From: a filamentous cyanobacterium ESFC-1
Lineage (GTDB): Bacteria > Cyanobacteriota > Cyanobacteriia > Cyanobacteriales > Spirulinaceae
Direction: 5' to 3'
DNA length: 64,000 nt
Assembly: GCA_000380225.1 (NCBI GenBank)
Contig: KB904821.1
Coordinates: 4,101,795-4,165,794 of the forward strand
Shown here: piece after piece, positions 16,766 through 25,401 of the stretch
Position numbering within the stretch: the stretch's first letter is position 1
Layout: every line of letters begins with the position of its first letter
Translations under genes and position numbers: made by a program
Notes under the pieces: generated by a model
Told to the model about the DNA's origin: nothing
Database searches by the model: none
The model's input: only the letters and a program-made list of their open reading frames with translations

Positions 16766-17062
16766 TTACGCTACTGAGAGTCGTTTGACAAAATTGTTGT
16801 CCTTGAGCTGCTCGTACAACTGGTCAGCGTAAGCTTCGAGTTGCGGAGTAGTCATGGCTTTAAGGTTTCGGAGATTAGAGGCTGCAATCCCAAGTTGAGA
16901 ACTAATCCGGTAGATGTCGTTCATCAAATGGCCGCGGCGTTGTTCATCGAATTCTCGTTGTATTAGCTCGTTAGCTTCGACGAGAAACTGAGTTCCCAGA
17001 CGCTCAGGGTCGGATGCGGCAAGTCGGATGAGTTCCCAGGTATAATGAGAAGAATCAATCAT
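16766..17062 (-). CDS. 98-residue helical protein of unknown function
   Basis: Small soluble alpha-helical protein: 'ELIRLAASDPERLGTQFLVEANELIQREFDEQRRG', 'IYRISSQLGIAASNLRNL', and 'TTPQLEAYADQLYEQLKDNNFVKRL'. No recognised domain. It is the first gene of a two-gene minus-strand unit with the 56-residue protein. It is transcribed away from the reverse-transcriptase gene, separated from it by a 198-base spacer that includes a strong hairpin. It may be an accessory or regulatory component of the RT island or an unrelated neighbour. Confidence 0.6.
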   Translation of the reverse strand: MIDSSHYTWELIRLAASDPERLGTQFLVEANELIQREFDEQRRGHLMNDIYRISSQLGIAASNLRNLKAMTTPQLEAYADQLYEQLKDNNFVKRLSVA

Positions 17063-17085
17063 TGATCTAAAAAATTAAATTTCAT

Positions 17086-17118
17086 CGGCAACCTCGCGTC
17101 GCGGGGTTGCCGCTTTTT
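17086..17118 (+). terminator. strong GC-rich hairpin with T-tract in the divergent spacer
   Basis: Stem of 12 base pairs (arms 17086-17097 and 17101-17112, with one G-T wobble at position 94/104) closing a 3-base loop, followed by TTTTT. This is an ideal intrinsic terminator for plus-strand transcription. No plus-strand gene ends upstream of it for more than 1 kb, so it would end an antisense transcript or a non-coding RNA. On the minus strand it falls in the leader of the 98-residue gene. Confidence 0.7.
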
Positions 17119-17191
17119 AAGACCTTAGCACGGGAACGCAAAAAATTCAACAGCAGATATAGCGCTAATAAAAAAATAGTACATTATTGTA

Positions 17192-17247
17192 TTGACGTAA
17201 ACCAACAATCATCATAACCTAGATGTAAAGCCAATCCAATCGGAGGA
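17192..17247 (+). promoter_or_regulatory. candidate promoter and ribosome-binding site of RT gene
   Basis: TTGACG followed, after 17 bases, by TAACCT gives a plausible sigma-70-type -35 with a poor -10. GGAGGA at 17242 lies 13 bases before the ATG at 17261, slightly farther than usual. Assignment rests on sequence resemblance only. Confidence 0.35.
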
Positions 17248-17260
17248 AATCAAAACAGCC

Positions 17261-20200
17261 ATGATACAACCAGAAGACTTTGAACAGCGCCTAAAGACAC
17301 TCGACTGGACGCTGTACAGATTGGCTAAAGAATTTGCCGAATATCGAGCCGAAGGGGAAGAAGTTTCTCCCGCTTCGCGCTATCACAGTTCGATTGGTAG
17401 AGCGATTGAGAATCCTGTAACCTCCAGACTGGAAACCATCGAAGATATCGTTCAAGTCCTCAACGGCCAACTCACCATCATCTGGGAACCAGAGAAAGTA
17501 GTAACATTGCGTCTCGAAGATAGAACCATCGAAGCACTTCAACAAAGAGCCGAAAACGAAGGCAAAACTCTCAACGAAATCGCCAAGCAACTGCTGTTAC
17601 AAGCACTTTTAGGACTTCCGACTCAAAAACCCAACCAGCTCACCGACTTATTTCTAGACGACAAACCCAAAATCTACCATTCCTTTCATCCCATCATCGC
17701 CTCAGCTTACGCCGCAGTACACGCATGGTTAGCCGAACTTCCAGATGCGAAGGGATACAAAAAGCTAAATTATGCCCAAGATATCCAGCAATCTTTGGAC
17801 AAAACCAACTTAAAAAATACAGCTTTCCAATTTTATACCCTCTTTCCCCGTCACTACTTTGAAGTTCGTCAACTGTTAGATAACGTCATTCATTCCACCC
17901 GACTGCTCAGTAGCATCAAGTACAATCCGCACATTTGTGTAGTAGATGTGGGTTGCGCGATGGGTGCTGCTACCGTTGCACTCATCGAAAAGATTATTAC
18001 CTTAGCCAAAGACGAAAGTCCATCGACCAATATCGAGATTGTGTGCGTCGGAATTGACCCCAATCTTTATGGTTATGCTCTGTACAAAAAACTAATGGAG
18101 GAAGTTCAAAGAACAGTTGCACCATTTAATATATCTATCGAATTTAAAGCCTTTAACGAACCCTTACCCCAAGCTACTTTGCGGACAATTAGCTATTTTC
18201 AAAATAAACTGAATGACTGGAATAGCCCCGTTAAAGTTTTGTCTAACTTATTCTTGATGCAGCTTGATGTTGCACCTTCTATTGGTCAAGATGAACTCCT
18301 CCAAAAAGAAAGAAACAAAAAACTACAGGCTTTAGGTTTAGACCCAGAACCAGAGTCAGAAATTGACAAAGCGTTCTGGCAAGATGAATCGCTATCTATC
18401 AAACGGTTACTAGAGGAGATTCCCGTTGACAACTTACAACTCATGACAGTTGGGACTCCATATCTAGAGAAATACCTCCACGAAAATCTAGAGATTGATA
18501 ATGTTAGTGAAGGTTTAAAACACATCAATCAAGCCCTAGCAAAATTCAAAGGCGAAGAATATAAACTTGCGGTATTACTTGAGGAAGAACAAGAAGTTTA
18601 TTACGAGCATCCAGAGGAGAGTTACTGGCGCGATCGAGAACATTCTACAGGTTCGAGTAATTTTGATGCCAGCTTTGCCATCATTAGCAGCAAACAAGCT
18701 AAAGATGATAACCAATGGCAGAAACTAATTAGCATTCAAAATATGGAACTGGCTTGGGTCAAAGCGAGAAGTAATGTTTTCAGCGAGTCTTTTTATGATG
18801 AAGTTGAAATTCGCCTATTTGAGCAAAATCTCGAACAAAATTTACAAAGTTTAGTAGATACATTAATCGACCGTCTATATACAGCTCATTTATTTCCAAG
18901 CGACCAAATCATTAGTTATCAATTCGTGAAAGGTCGTCATAAAAGTCGCCCGAAGCAACTCACTCGCTTAGAAGAAGAAATTTTAGCTGTTGCCTGTCTC
19001 ATGGTGATTGGTTATGAAAACAATCAAGGAGAATTCTATTCTTATGAAATAAACCCAAAGCCAACAGAAGACTTATACGAAGATTATTGGAAAGGCTACA
19101 AAAATTTTATAGATGAAGCTAGATCAAGCGCTGAAAGTTACCCTGATGGTGCTGTCCTAAAAACTGATGTTCAACTCTACTATTTTAAGATTATTCAAAA
19201 ACAAGTTATTGAGATCACTCAAAGAGAATGTAAAGTGAAGAGTCCAAGACTTCAATGGTTACTAAACGTAACCCTTAAGCAAGATTTGGATGGACATGAA
19301 AAAGGTAAAGGTTTAAACCAAGGAACAATTACTTCTGGTTTTTATGCAAATTTGTATCTACAACCAATTAAATATTATTTTAAAAGCCACAAAAAGTGGA
19401 AAGATATTGTAGATTTTTATGTATATGTTGACGATATAATTATCGTGATTCGTAATAAAATATATTTAGAAGAAATCACAAAAGATTTAAGTAAGCAGCT
19501 TGCGCTAATTGAACTTGAACTGAACCAAACTAAAACTGAATCTTACACTGATATCAATGAATTTTTATTGACAACGGAATCAAATGAGAATCTTGATAAA
19601 CTCAATAAAAGGTTTAACTTTACCCTTTCTTCTCTTTGGAGAATGAACTATGATTATCGGACTCAATTCGAGTTCGCTAATAAAAATCGTGATGAAAAGC
19701 TGTGGTGGAAAAATATAAAAATTTATCAACAGTGTTTGTATAGCTTAGGAATTTTCATTACTGAAGACCGATTAAGTCGCAAGATATATAAATACTTGTC
19801 CAAGCAAAATCATAATAAAAGCCAAGAAAAAGCTTTACCTATTTTTCCAGAAACCGATGGTTTTGTTGCAATTTCAAATTGGTCAAACGATTTTCAATCT
19901 CTAAATACTACCTGGCTAGATGATACCCAAAAACTTAAACAAGATATAGTCGAATTATTTAAACAAAGTGTAGAAGACTTTAAAAAGCTATCAACAATTA
20001 ATACTTCTCTTAATGAAGCTCAACAACGAGAATTAAAGGTTAAACGTAAAAACTCAGAAAGTTCTATTCGCTGGAGTGTCAATAAACTTCTACTTTTAGG
20101 ATTTGATGATATTTGGGAAGAACTGGTTGACTTAATTTGCGATCCCGACCTATTTGTTATCCGCAATTTACTCGATGTTATTGTAGGTTTGGCATTTCAA

Positions 20201-20728
20201 GGACATACAGAAGCTATTAATAGGCTGTGGAAATGCCACGAAAATGATAATCAGGAAACTAGCGACTATATTCGCGCTGTAGTTATAGAAGCTTTTAGAT
20301 TTCTTCCTACTATTGATGTAGAGAAATGGCAACTTATTTTCAACGTATCCACAGAAGGAAAGTCTGAGATTGAAAAACTAAAAGCAACAGAAACTTGGCT
20401 TTATTTAGGCGATCGCGCTAAATCTTTTGTGCAACCACACCACCTCCACAATATTGTCAAAGCGTTAAACAGTAATCCCCCTCCCTTTCGTCGTCTCAAG
20501 AAAAACTACATCTTAATTTTAGGAATATATGACAAGATATTGCTGGATAATCTGGAATTATCAAGTGAAGAAAAACAAGATTATTTGATTAAAGATAGCG
20601 TGAAACTGGCAGCAGAAGGAAAAGTCCATCAAATCTTTAAGCAAGTCGAACCAGCCAGAGTACGACAATACTATCCCACTGGAAAAGTCTCTCATTCTAA
20701 AGGTAAAACTGGTTACTCATCATTATAA
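17261..20728 (+). CDS. reverse transcriptase fused to HTH and SAM-methyltransferase-like domains
   Basis: A 1155-residue multidomain protein. Residues 1-75 look like a phage-type or antitoxin HTH ('DWTLYRLAKEFAEYR', 'SSIGRAIENPVTSRLETIEDIVQVL'). Residues 80-120 resemble a ribbon-helix-helix ('VVTLRLEDRTIEALQQRAEN'). Residues about 165-350 carry a class I methyltransferase-like Rossmann pattern: motif I VVDVGCAMG at 227-235, motif II 'VCVGIDPN' with Asp266. Residues about 540-800 are a reverse transcriptase: motif A Asp636 ('LKTDVQLYYFKI'), motif B GLNQG 684-688, motif C YVDD 722-725, then 'LELNQTKTES' like the RT6/7 LN-KT motif. The last 200 residues are HEAT-like helices, as in Abi/UG (DRT) RTs. 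No intron maturase, cas1, DGR repeats or retron msr/msd is seen. An exonuclease-helicase gene follows 11 bases later. Confidence 0.85.
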   Translation: MIQPEDFEQRLKTLDWTLYRLAKEFAEYRAEGEEVSPASRYHSSIGRAIENPVTSRLETIEDIVQVLNGQLTIIWEPEKVVTLRLEDRTIEALQQRAENEGKTLNEIAKQLLLQALLGLPTQKPNQLTDLFLDDKPKIYHSFHPIIASAYAAVHAWLAELPDAKGYKKLNYAQDIQQSLDKTNLKNTAFQFYTLFPRHYFEVRQLLDNVIHSTRLLSSIKYNPHICVVDVGCAMGAATVALIEKIITLAKDESPSTNIEIVCVGIDPNLYGYALYKKLMEEVQRTVAPFNISIEFKAFNEPLPQATLRTISYFQNKLNDWNSPVKVLSNLFLMQLDVAPSIGQDELLQKERNKKLQALGLDPEPESEIDKAFWQDESLSIKRLLEEIPVDNLQLMTVGTPYLEKYLHENLEIDNVSEGLKHINQALAKFKGEEYKLAVLLEEEQEVYYEHPEESYWRDREHSTGSSNFDASFAIISSKQAKDDNQWQKLISIQNMELAWVKARSNVFSESFYDEVEIRLFEQNLEQNLQSLVDTLIDRLYTAHLFPSDQIISYQFVKGRHKSRPKQLTRLEEEILAVACLMVIGYENNQGEFYSYEINPKPTEDLYEDYWKGYKNFIDEARSSAESYPDGAVLKTDVQLYYFKIIQKQVIEITQRECKVKSPRLQWLLNVTLKQDLDGHEKGKGLNQGTITSGFYANLYLQPIKYYFKSHKKWKDIVDFYVYVDDIIIVIRNKIYLEEITKDLSKQLALIELELNQTKTESYTDINEFLLTTESNENLDKLNKRFNFTLSSLWRMNYDYRTQFEFANKNRDEKLWWKNIKIYQQCLYSLGIFITEDRLSRKIYKYLSKQNHNKSQEKALPIFPETDGFVAISNWSNDFQSLNTTWLDDTQKLKQDIVELFKQSVEDFKKLSTINTSLNEAQQRELKVKRKNSESSIRWSVNKLLLLGFDDIWEELVDLICDPDLFVIRNLLDVIVGLAFQGHTEAINRLWKCHENDNQETSDYIRAVVIEAFRFLPTIDVEKWQLIFNVSTEGKSEIEKLKATETWLYLGDRAKSFVQPHHLHNIVKALNSNPPPFRRLKKNYILILGIYDKILLDNLELSSEEKQDYLIKDSVKLAAEGKVHQIFKQVEPARVRQYYPTGKVSHSKGKTGYSSL

Positions 20729-20739
20729 ATTTTAACTTC

Positions 20740-23217
20740 ATGGAAACTGCAATATCGTCTCATCCTCTCAACCCCCAACAGCAACAAATTATTAATCATA
20801 TTGAAGGTGCAGTTTTAGTACTTGCACCCGTAGGAACAGGTAAAACGCGAGTTTTATCAGAAAGAGTTGTGAATGCTCTCCGATGTGGTATTCCAGCTTC
20901 AAAAGTTTTGTGTTTAACTTTTACCAATCGTGCTGCTAAAGAAATGAGCGAACGATTAGCACAAACTTGTCCTCAAGATTTTCGCGAGATTACCATCAAA
21001 ACCTTTCATGGTTTGTGTACCTCGATGCTGCGAATTGAAGCTCGTCATATTGGCTTACCTGCCGATTTTATGGTTTATGACGATAGCGATTGTATAGGAC
21101 TAATAAAAGAAATATTTAATATATCTCAAGATAAAGATGCGCGAGATATTTTCTTTCATTTAGCCGAGTGTAAAAATAAAGCTCGTTCCTTTCAATTATC
21201 TCCTGATTATTCCCTAGAAGAACTCTTTGCTTCTTTAGGAAAACACAAAGCTCAGTTAGCCAGTGAATATCAAGCAACTCTCCAAGAACGTCATAGTTTA
21301 GACTTTGCTGACTTAATATTTTATACCCGCTCAATGTTGCATTCTTATCCTGAGATTCAGCAGCGATGGCAAGAGCGTTTTGACTTCCTCCAAGTCGATG
21401 AAGTTCAAGATACTCATCTCTCAGAATATGAAATTGTGCGCTATTTAGCTTCGCAAACAGGTAACCTCAGTATGATTGGCGATTTAGATCAAACTATCTA
21501 TGAATGGCGGGGTTCTGAACCAGATAAAGTCATTAATCAGTTTAAACAAGACTTTCAGCCAATAAATTATTCCTTAAAGTTAAATTATCGTGCGACCCAA
21601 ACATTACTAAATGCGGCTTCAGCTTTTGCCGATTCGTTTGAACACAGATACACCCAAATTAAACCCGCACCTAGCTGCAAACTAGGAGAACCTATTGGGA
21701 TTTATAATGCTAAGACAGAACGAGAAGAAGCCCAATGGATTGGCGAACAAATTAAAAAACTTGCTGACAATAATTCTAATTTTGCTTATAATCGCGTTGC
21801 TGTCTTGACTCGCAATCATAAAAGAGTAAATGTAATTACTCAGGGATTAGAAAAACTAAATGTTCCCTGTATCAATATCGAGCAGCATCAGTTTTTTATG
21901 CGGCAAGAAATCAAAGATGCTTTGGCTTATCTACGCTTGGTTATCAATCCTTTTGATACGGGTTCAATGCGACGAATGTTACTGCGCCCTAGCCGGGGTA
22001 TTGGTGAGGTAACGATTAAAAATATAATCAATGAAGGAGAATCTTGTGGTTTTCGCCTTACGGATATGGCTTCACCTCAAACTTTTGTAGATGGCGATCC
22101 TTTTCGGGATTTACTCAATGCTTATACAACCGGAACTATTGTTGTCTTTGATGTAGAAACAACGGGTTTTTCAGCCAGTGAAGATGAAATTATTGAAGTT
22201 GCTGCGGTTAAATTAATTAGAGGAGAAATCAAAGCAGAATTTAAAGCTTATATTACTAATACTGTTCCTGTCGGAACGTCCGAGCAAGTTCATGGTTATA
22301 GTGACCAGTTCTTAGCCGTTCATGGGAAACCTGCAAAACAAGTTTTACAAGACTTTTTGGAGTTCGTAAATGATGCTTTTTTAGTCGGACATAATGTGGG
22401 TTTTGACATCAAAATGCTGGTTGCTCATGCTCAAAAAGTCGGCTTAAGTACACCGAAGTTTCAATGGGCTGATACTTGGAATTTAGCTAAGAGATTTATT
22501 GAAGCTGATAGCTACCGACTGGAAAGATTAGCCGAACAACTCCACTTAACTCAATATCCCAGCCATCATGCTCTCGAAGATGCTCAGACAACAGTTGAGT
22601 TATTACAATATTTAATTCCTAAAATTCAGCATCGTAGCGATTATCGTCAAGCCTTAGTGTATCGATATGGCGATAATTTTGAAGATTTAGCCACACAAAT
22701 TGAAACTTGGAGAGACGCAAGCCAAAAAAATCGACCTGCTAATTTACTCGGAAAGATTTTAGTTGGGTCGGGTTTATATGACTATTATCAAAATAAAGAA
22801 CCGCAACGCTTACAAAATATTAAAAATTTAGTAAGTATCTTTCAACAAAAAGATGATTTAGATTTACATCCTGATACAGCATTACGAAGCATTATTGAAT
22901 ATATCGCTTTGGCCAAAAATCTCGACCAAGTGTCTAAAGATAATAATCAAGTTTTGGTGATTACGGTTCACCAAGCTAAGGGTCTAGAGTTTGATACGGT
23001 TTTTCTCGCGGGAATATCACAAAATGAATTTCCATCTTACTTTAGCGTTCGAGACAATAAGGAGGAAGAAGAAAAACGTTTATTTTATGTAGCCATAACC
23101 AGAGCTAAAGAACGCTTATTTATCTCTACTTTTCAGAGAGATACTTATGGTTTCAAGTCTCCTAGTCCGTTTATCAGTGTACTTTCTCCTCAATACACCA
23201 GATGGCTTTCTAATTGA
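20740..23217 (+). CDS. UvrD/PcrA-type superfamily 1 helicase with inserted DnaQ-like 3'-5' exonuclease
   Basis: An 825-residue SF1A helicase. Walker A is APVGTGKT (residues 29-36), motif II is VDEVQD (219-224), motif III 'GDLDQTIYEWRGSEP', motif IV 'LKLNYRATQTLLNAA'. Motifs V/VI lie far downstream in 'VHQAKGLEFDTVFLAG' and 'EEEEKRLFYVAITRAKERLF'. Between them a DEDDh exonuclease is embedded: ExoI 'FDVETTG' (Asp471, Glu473), ExoII 'HNVGFD' (Asp556), ExoIII 'HHALED' (His609 or 610, Asp614). All catalytic residues are intact. It would unwind and degrade from a 3' end. The gene is the downstream partner of the RT gene, with no visible ribosome-binding site, which suggests coupled translation. Confidence 0.9.
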   Translation: METAISSHPLNPQQQQIINHIEGAVLVLAPVGTGKTRVLSERVVNALRCGIPASKVLCLTFTNRAAKEMSERLAQTCPQDFREITIKTFHGLCTSMLRIEARHIGLPADFMVYDDSDCIGLIKEIFNISQDKDARDIFFHLAECKNKARSFQLSPDYSLEELFASLGKHKAQLASEYQATLQERHSLDFADLIFYTRSMLHSYPEIQQRWQERFDFLQVDEVQDTHLSEYEIVRYLASQTGNLSMIGDLDQTIYEWRGSEPDKVINQFKQDFQPINYSLKLNYRATQTLLNAASAFADSFEHRYTQIKPAPSCKLGEPIGIYNAKTEREEAQWIGEQIKKLADNNSNFAYNRVAVLTRNHKRVNVITQGLEKLNVPCINIEQHQFFMRQEIKDALAYLRLVINPFDTGSMRRMLLRPSRGIGEVTIKNIINEGESCGFRLTDMASPQTFVDGDPFRDLLNAYTTGTIVVFDVETTGFSASEDEIIEVAAVKLIRGEIKAEFKAYITNTVPVGTSEQVHGYSDQFLAVHGKPAKQVLQDFLEFVNDAFLVGHNVGFDIKMLVAHAQKVGLSTPKFQWADTWNLAKRFIEADSYRLERLAEQLHLTQYPSHHALEDAQTTVELLQYLIPKIQHRSDYRQALVYRYGDNFEDLATQIETWRDASQKNRPANLLGKILVGSGLYDYYQNKEPQRLQNIKNLVSIFQQKDDLDLHPDTALRSIIEYIALAKNLDQVSKDNNQVLVITVHQAKGLEFDTVFLAGISQNEFPSYFSVRDNKEEEEKRLFYVAITRAKERLFISTFQRDTYGFKSPSPFISVLSPQYTRWLSN

Positions 23218-23296
23218 GTTTAAACCCTCAACTTTTGTAGCTGTGCTTGGGCTGAAACACCTAGAAAAATAGGCGTGAAGTCATAATATTAGGAAA

Positions 23297-23333
23297 CTTG
23301 CGGAGATAAGGTTAGACACCTTACTCCCACAAG
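23297..23333. other. imperfect stem-loop downstream of helicase gene
   Basis: Arms beginning CTTGCGG and ending CCCACAAG, with the inner 6-bp AAGGT/ACCTT part perfect and two mismatches in the middle. No T-tract follows on either strand within a few bases. It lies in the short gap before the convergent PHP gene. Confidence 0.4.
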
Positions 23334-23364
23334 CCTTAAATCAATCGTTGAGATTAATTCGTTT

Positions 23365-24072
23365 TTACAACCGTACTGAAATATCTAAACCGTGGCTATC
23401 GGTGCCGCAAGTTTGATACAAATTGTATTGGCGGGCGAGTTCGGCGACAGCTTCGGTGGTGCCGGGAGTGGAGCGCCAGGGGCGGGTTTTGCGATAAGCA
23501 TAATAGGTTTCGACCCCATCAATGCCCAGGGCTACTGCGGCGCGAATCAGCTTTTTACCGGGACGGCGATAGCGTTCGGGGTGAGCTAATACGGCGAATC
23601 CGCCGCCCTGGTGAATCGCATCAATGACGCGATCGGCCTTGGCCGCCGAGCCTTCGGGGGCGACTCCTTGCAAGTAAGACGCGATCGCCACTTGGTTAGG
23701 ATTGAAAGCATAGCCCAAGATATGAACACTCACATCCAGTAAACGGGCAGTAATCTCAACGCCTGTCCACAATTGCGGCAAGGCGAATTCGGGGTTTTGT
23801 TGCTGTGTTTGTGCGAGCCAATCTTGAGCGATCGCGAAACCTTCAACCGTGTGGTGATCGGTGATGGCTAAACCCTGCAAACCTAAATCCACCGCTTGCT
23901 GCATCAAACTAACCGGGTGTAACTGACCATCCGAGCAAAGGGTGTGTAAATGAAAATTGTAATGATGAGGACAACTATGTTCGTGTAAACGATCCCAAAC
24001 CCGAGCGATCGCGTCAGAATCTTGGGTAAAGGGAAGGCGGGCTGTAAGTGCTTGGGCTGTATCAAATACCAT
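23365..24072 (-). CDS. PHP-domain metal-dependent phosphoesterase
   Basis: Member of the polymerase-and-histidinol-phosphatase superfamily. The first metal motif is HLHTLCSDG (HxH), followed by 'ITDHHTVEGF' with a second His cluster, 'FAVLAHPERYRR', and the C-terminal 'TDSHG' motif. The segment 'DGVETYYAYRKT' before it fits the same fold. The protein is cytosolic and acts on a phosphoester whose identity is unknown. I chose the ATG at 24072 ('MVFDTAQALTARLPF'). An ATG 20 codons upstream adds a hydrophobic extension without a good signal peptide. It converges on the helicase gene. Confidence 0.85.
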   Translation of the reverse strand: MVFDTAQALTARLPFTQDSDAIARVWDRLHEHSCPHHYNFHLHTLCSDGQLHPVSLMQQAVDLGLQGLAITDHHTVEGFAIAQDWLAQTQQQNPEFALPQLWTGVEITARLLDVSVHILGYAFNPNQVAIASYLQGVAPEGSAAKADRVIDAIHQGGGFAVLAHPERYRRPGKKLIRAAVALGIDGVETYYAYRKTRPWRSTPGTTEAVAELARQYNLYQTCGTDSHGLDISVRL

Positions 24073-24351
24073 ATCGAATCTCAGCAAATAAAATGGTGCG
24101 AGAGAAAGCCTGCCAAGGAGGGCGATAGCCAAAAGAAATCAACAAATGTTCTATAGAATTATTGCAAAATATTAACTCGTTTTCACTGTAACAAATATTT
24201 TCTGTAATCAGTGTAGGGTTATCTGGGGGGCGATCGCACCCTAATTTACCCGTTTTTAGGTCAGTCGGAGGAGTTGGCGATTGCTCCAGACCCCCAAAAG
24301 CGAACGGGTATAAAATTTAAAAGGCGATCGCGGTTATGAGGACAAAAAGGA

Positions 24352-25275
24352 ATGACAAAAAACTATCGCGCCAAAGTCCGCCAAGTTTTGGTTGTGACTT
24401 TACTCCTCAATCTGTTGGTCTTGAGCTTAAAGGCCGTTGTCGGCTGGCTCACCGGCTCGTTAAGCTTGCAAGCTGATGCCCTCCACAGCGTCACCGATAG
24501 CGCCAATAATATTTTAGGATTGGTCGCGAACCGTTTTTCCTCCCCCCATCCCGACCGCGAACATCCCTACGGCCACCAAAAATTTGAAGCCCTCGGTGCT
24601 TTGGGAATCGCCGCATTTTTAGGGATTGCTTGCTTTGAAATCTTGCAAAGTGCGATCGGTCGTATTTTTAGCGAGGCGATTCCCGTCACCATTGCTGCCC
24701 CGGAATTAGCCATTCTACTCGTCGTCCTGGGTGTTAATATCTTCATTGCCCTCTACGAAAGGCGTGTGGGGAACAGCCTCAACAGTCCGATTTTATTAGC
24801 AGATGCCAAACATACCATGAGTGATGTGTGGGTGACTATTACAGTCTTGATCGGCTTAGTTGGCATTTGGCAAGGGCGACTGTGGGGCTTTCCTCAGTTA
24901 CAATGGCTCGATACGGTTTTTGCCTTTCCCGTTGCCTTGCTCGTCTTTCGCAGTGGTTGGGAAGTCCTCCAAGATAATGTACCTTGGCTAATTGATGAAA
25001 TGGCGATCGCCCCTGAGGCCATTCATCAGATTGTCATGGCAGTCCCAGGCGTAATTAATTGTCACGAAATCGCCTCTAGAGGCTTAATCGGGCGACAAAT
25101 CTTCATCGAAATGCACTTGGTGGTGGATGCCGATAAGGTTGAAACCGCCCACACCATTACAGAAGCCGTTGAAGATGCCCTCAAACAACGTTATCATCCC
25201 GCCCGCATCTTAATTCATGTCGAGCCACCTGAATACCGCAAACGCCCCATTACGTTTAAGCCAGAAGCTTCCTAA
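24352..25275 (+). CDS. cation diffusion facilitator family metal exporter
   Basis: Proton-coupled efflux pump for divalent cations such as Zn2+, Fe2+, Mn2+ or Co2+. The N-terminal six-helix membrane domain starts at about residue 10. Metal-site helices carry HxxxD in TM2 ('ALHSVTDSANN') and TM5 ('AKHTMSDVWV'). The cytoplasmic ferredoxin-like domain follows ('HQIVMAVPGVINCHEIASRG' to 'ILIHVEP'). The length of 307 residues is usual. HxxxD in both helices is common in zinc-preferring members, but metal specificity is not settled by sequence. A terminator-like hairpin follows it at 25347. Confidence 0.92.
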   Translation: MTKNYRAKVRQVLVVTLLLNLLVLSLKAVVGWLTGSLSLQADALHSVTDSANNILGLVANRFSSPHPDREHPYGHQKFEALGALGIAAFLGIACFEILQSAIGRIFSEAIPVTIAAPELAILLVVLGVNIFIALYERRVGNSLNSPILLADAKHTMSDVWVTITVLIGLVGIWQGRLWGFPQLQWLDTVFAFPVALLVFRSGWEVLQDNVPWLIDEMAIAPEAIHQIVMAVPGVINCHEIASRGLIGRQIFIEMHLVVDADKVETAHTITEAVEDALKQRYHPARILIHVEPPEYRKRPITFKPEAS

Positions 25276-25346
25276 AAAAGCGCGATCGCGGCGGCGATAC
25301 TCATATTTGTGAACAGAGGTTGCTTTTTATCTGATACTGAGTCAAG

Positions 25347-25401
25347 ACCCGAATACCCTCAAGCCATTTTAGGAATAAGTGCCAGGCTGTTCGGGTTTTT
25401 T
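25347..25401 (+). terminator. candidate rho-independent terminator of the CDF gene
   Basis: Arms ACCCGAA (25347-25353) and TTCGGGT (25390-25396), with a second short AGCC/GGCT stem inside, followed by T6. The large loop makes it less than ideal, but the T-tract and position 70 bases after the stop codon support it. Confidence 0.55.

Noticed and set aside
17261-20728. Group II intron, retron, DGR or CRISPR-associated RT
   Set aside because: No maturase or endonuclease domain, no msr/msd-like inverted structure with a matching reverse transcript, no template/variable repeat pair, and no cas1 or array.
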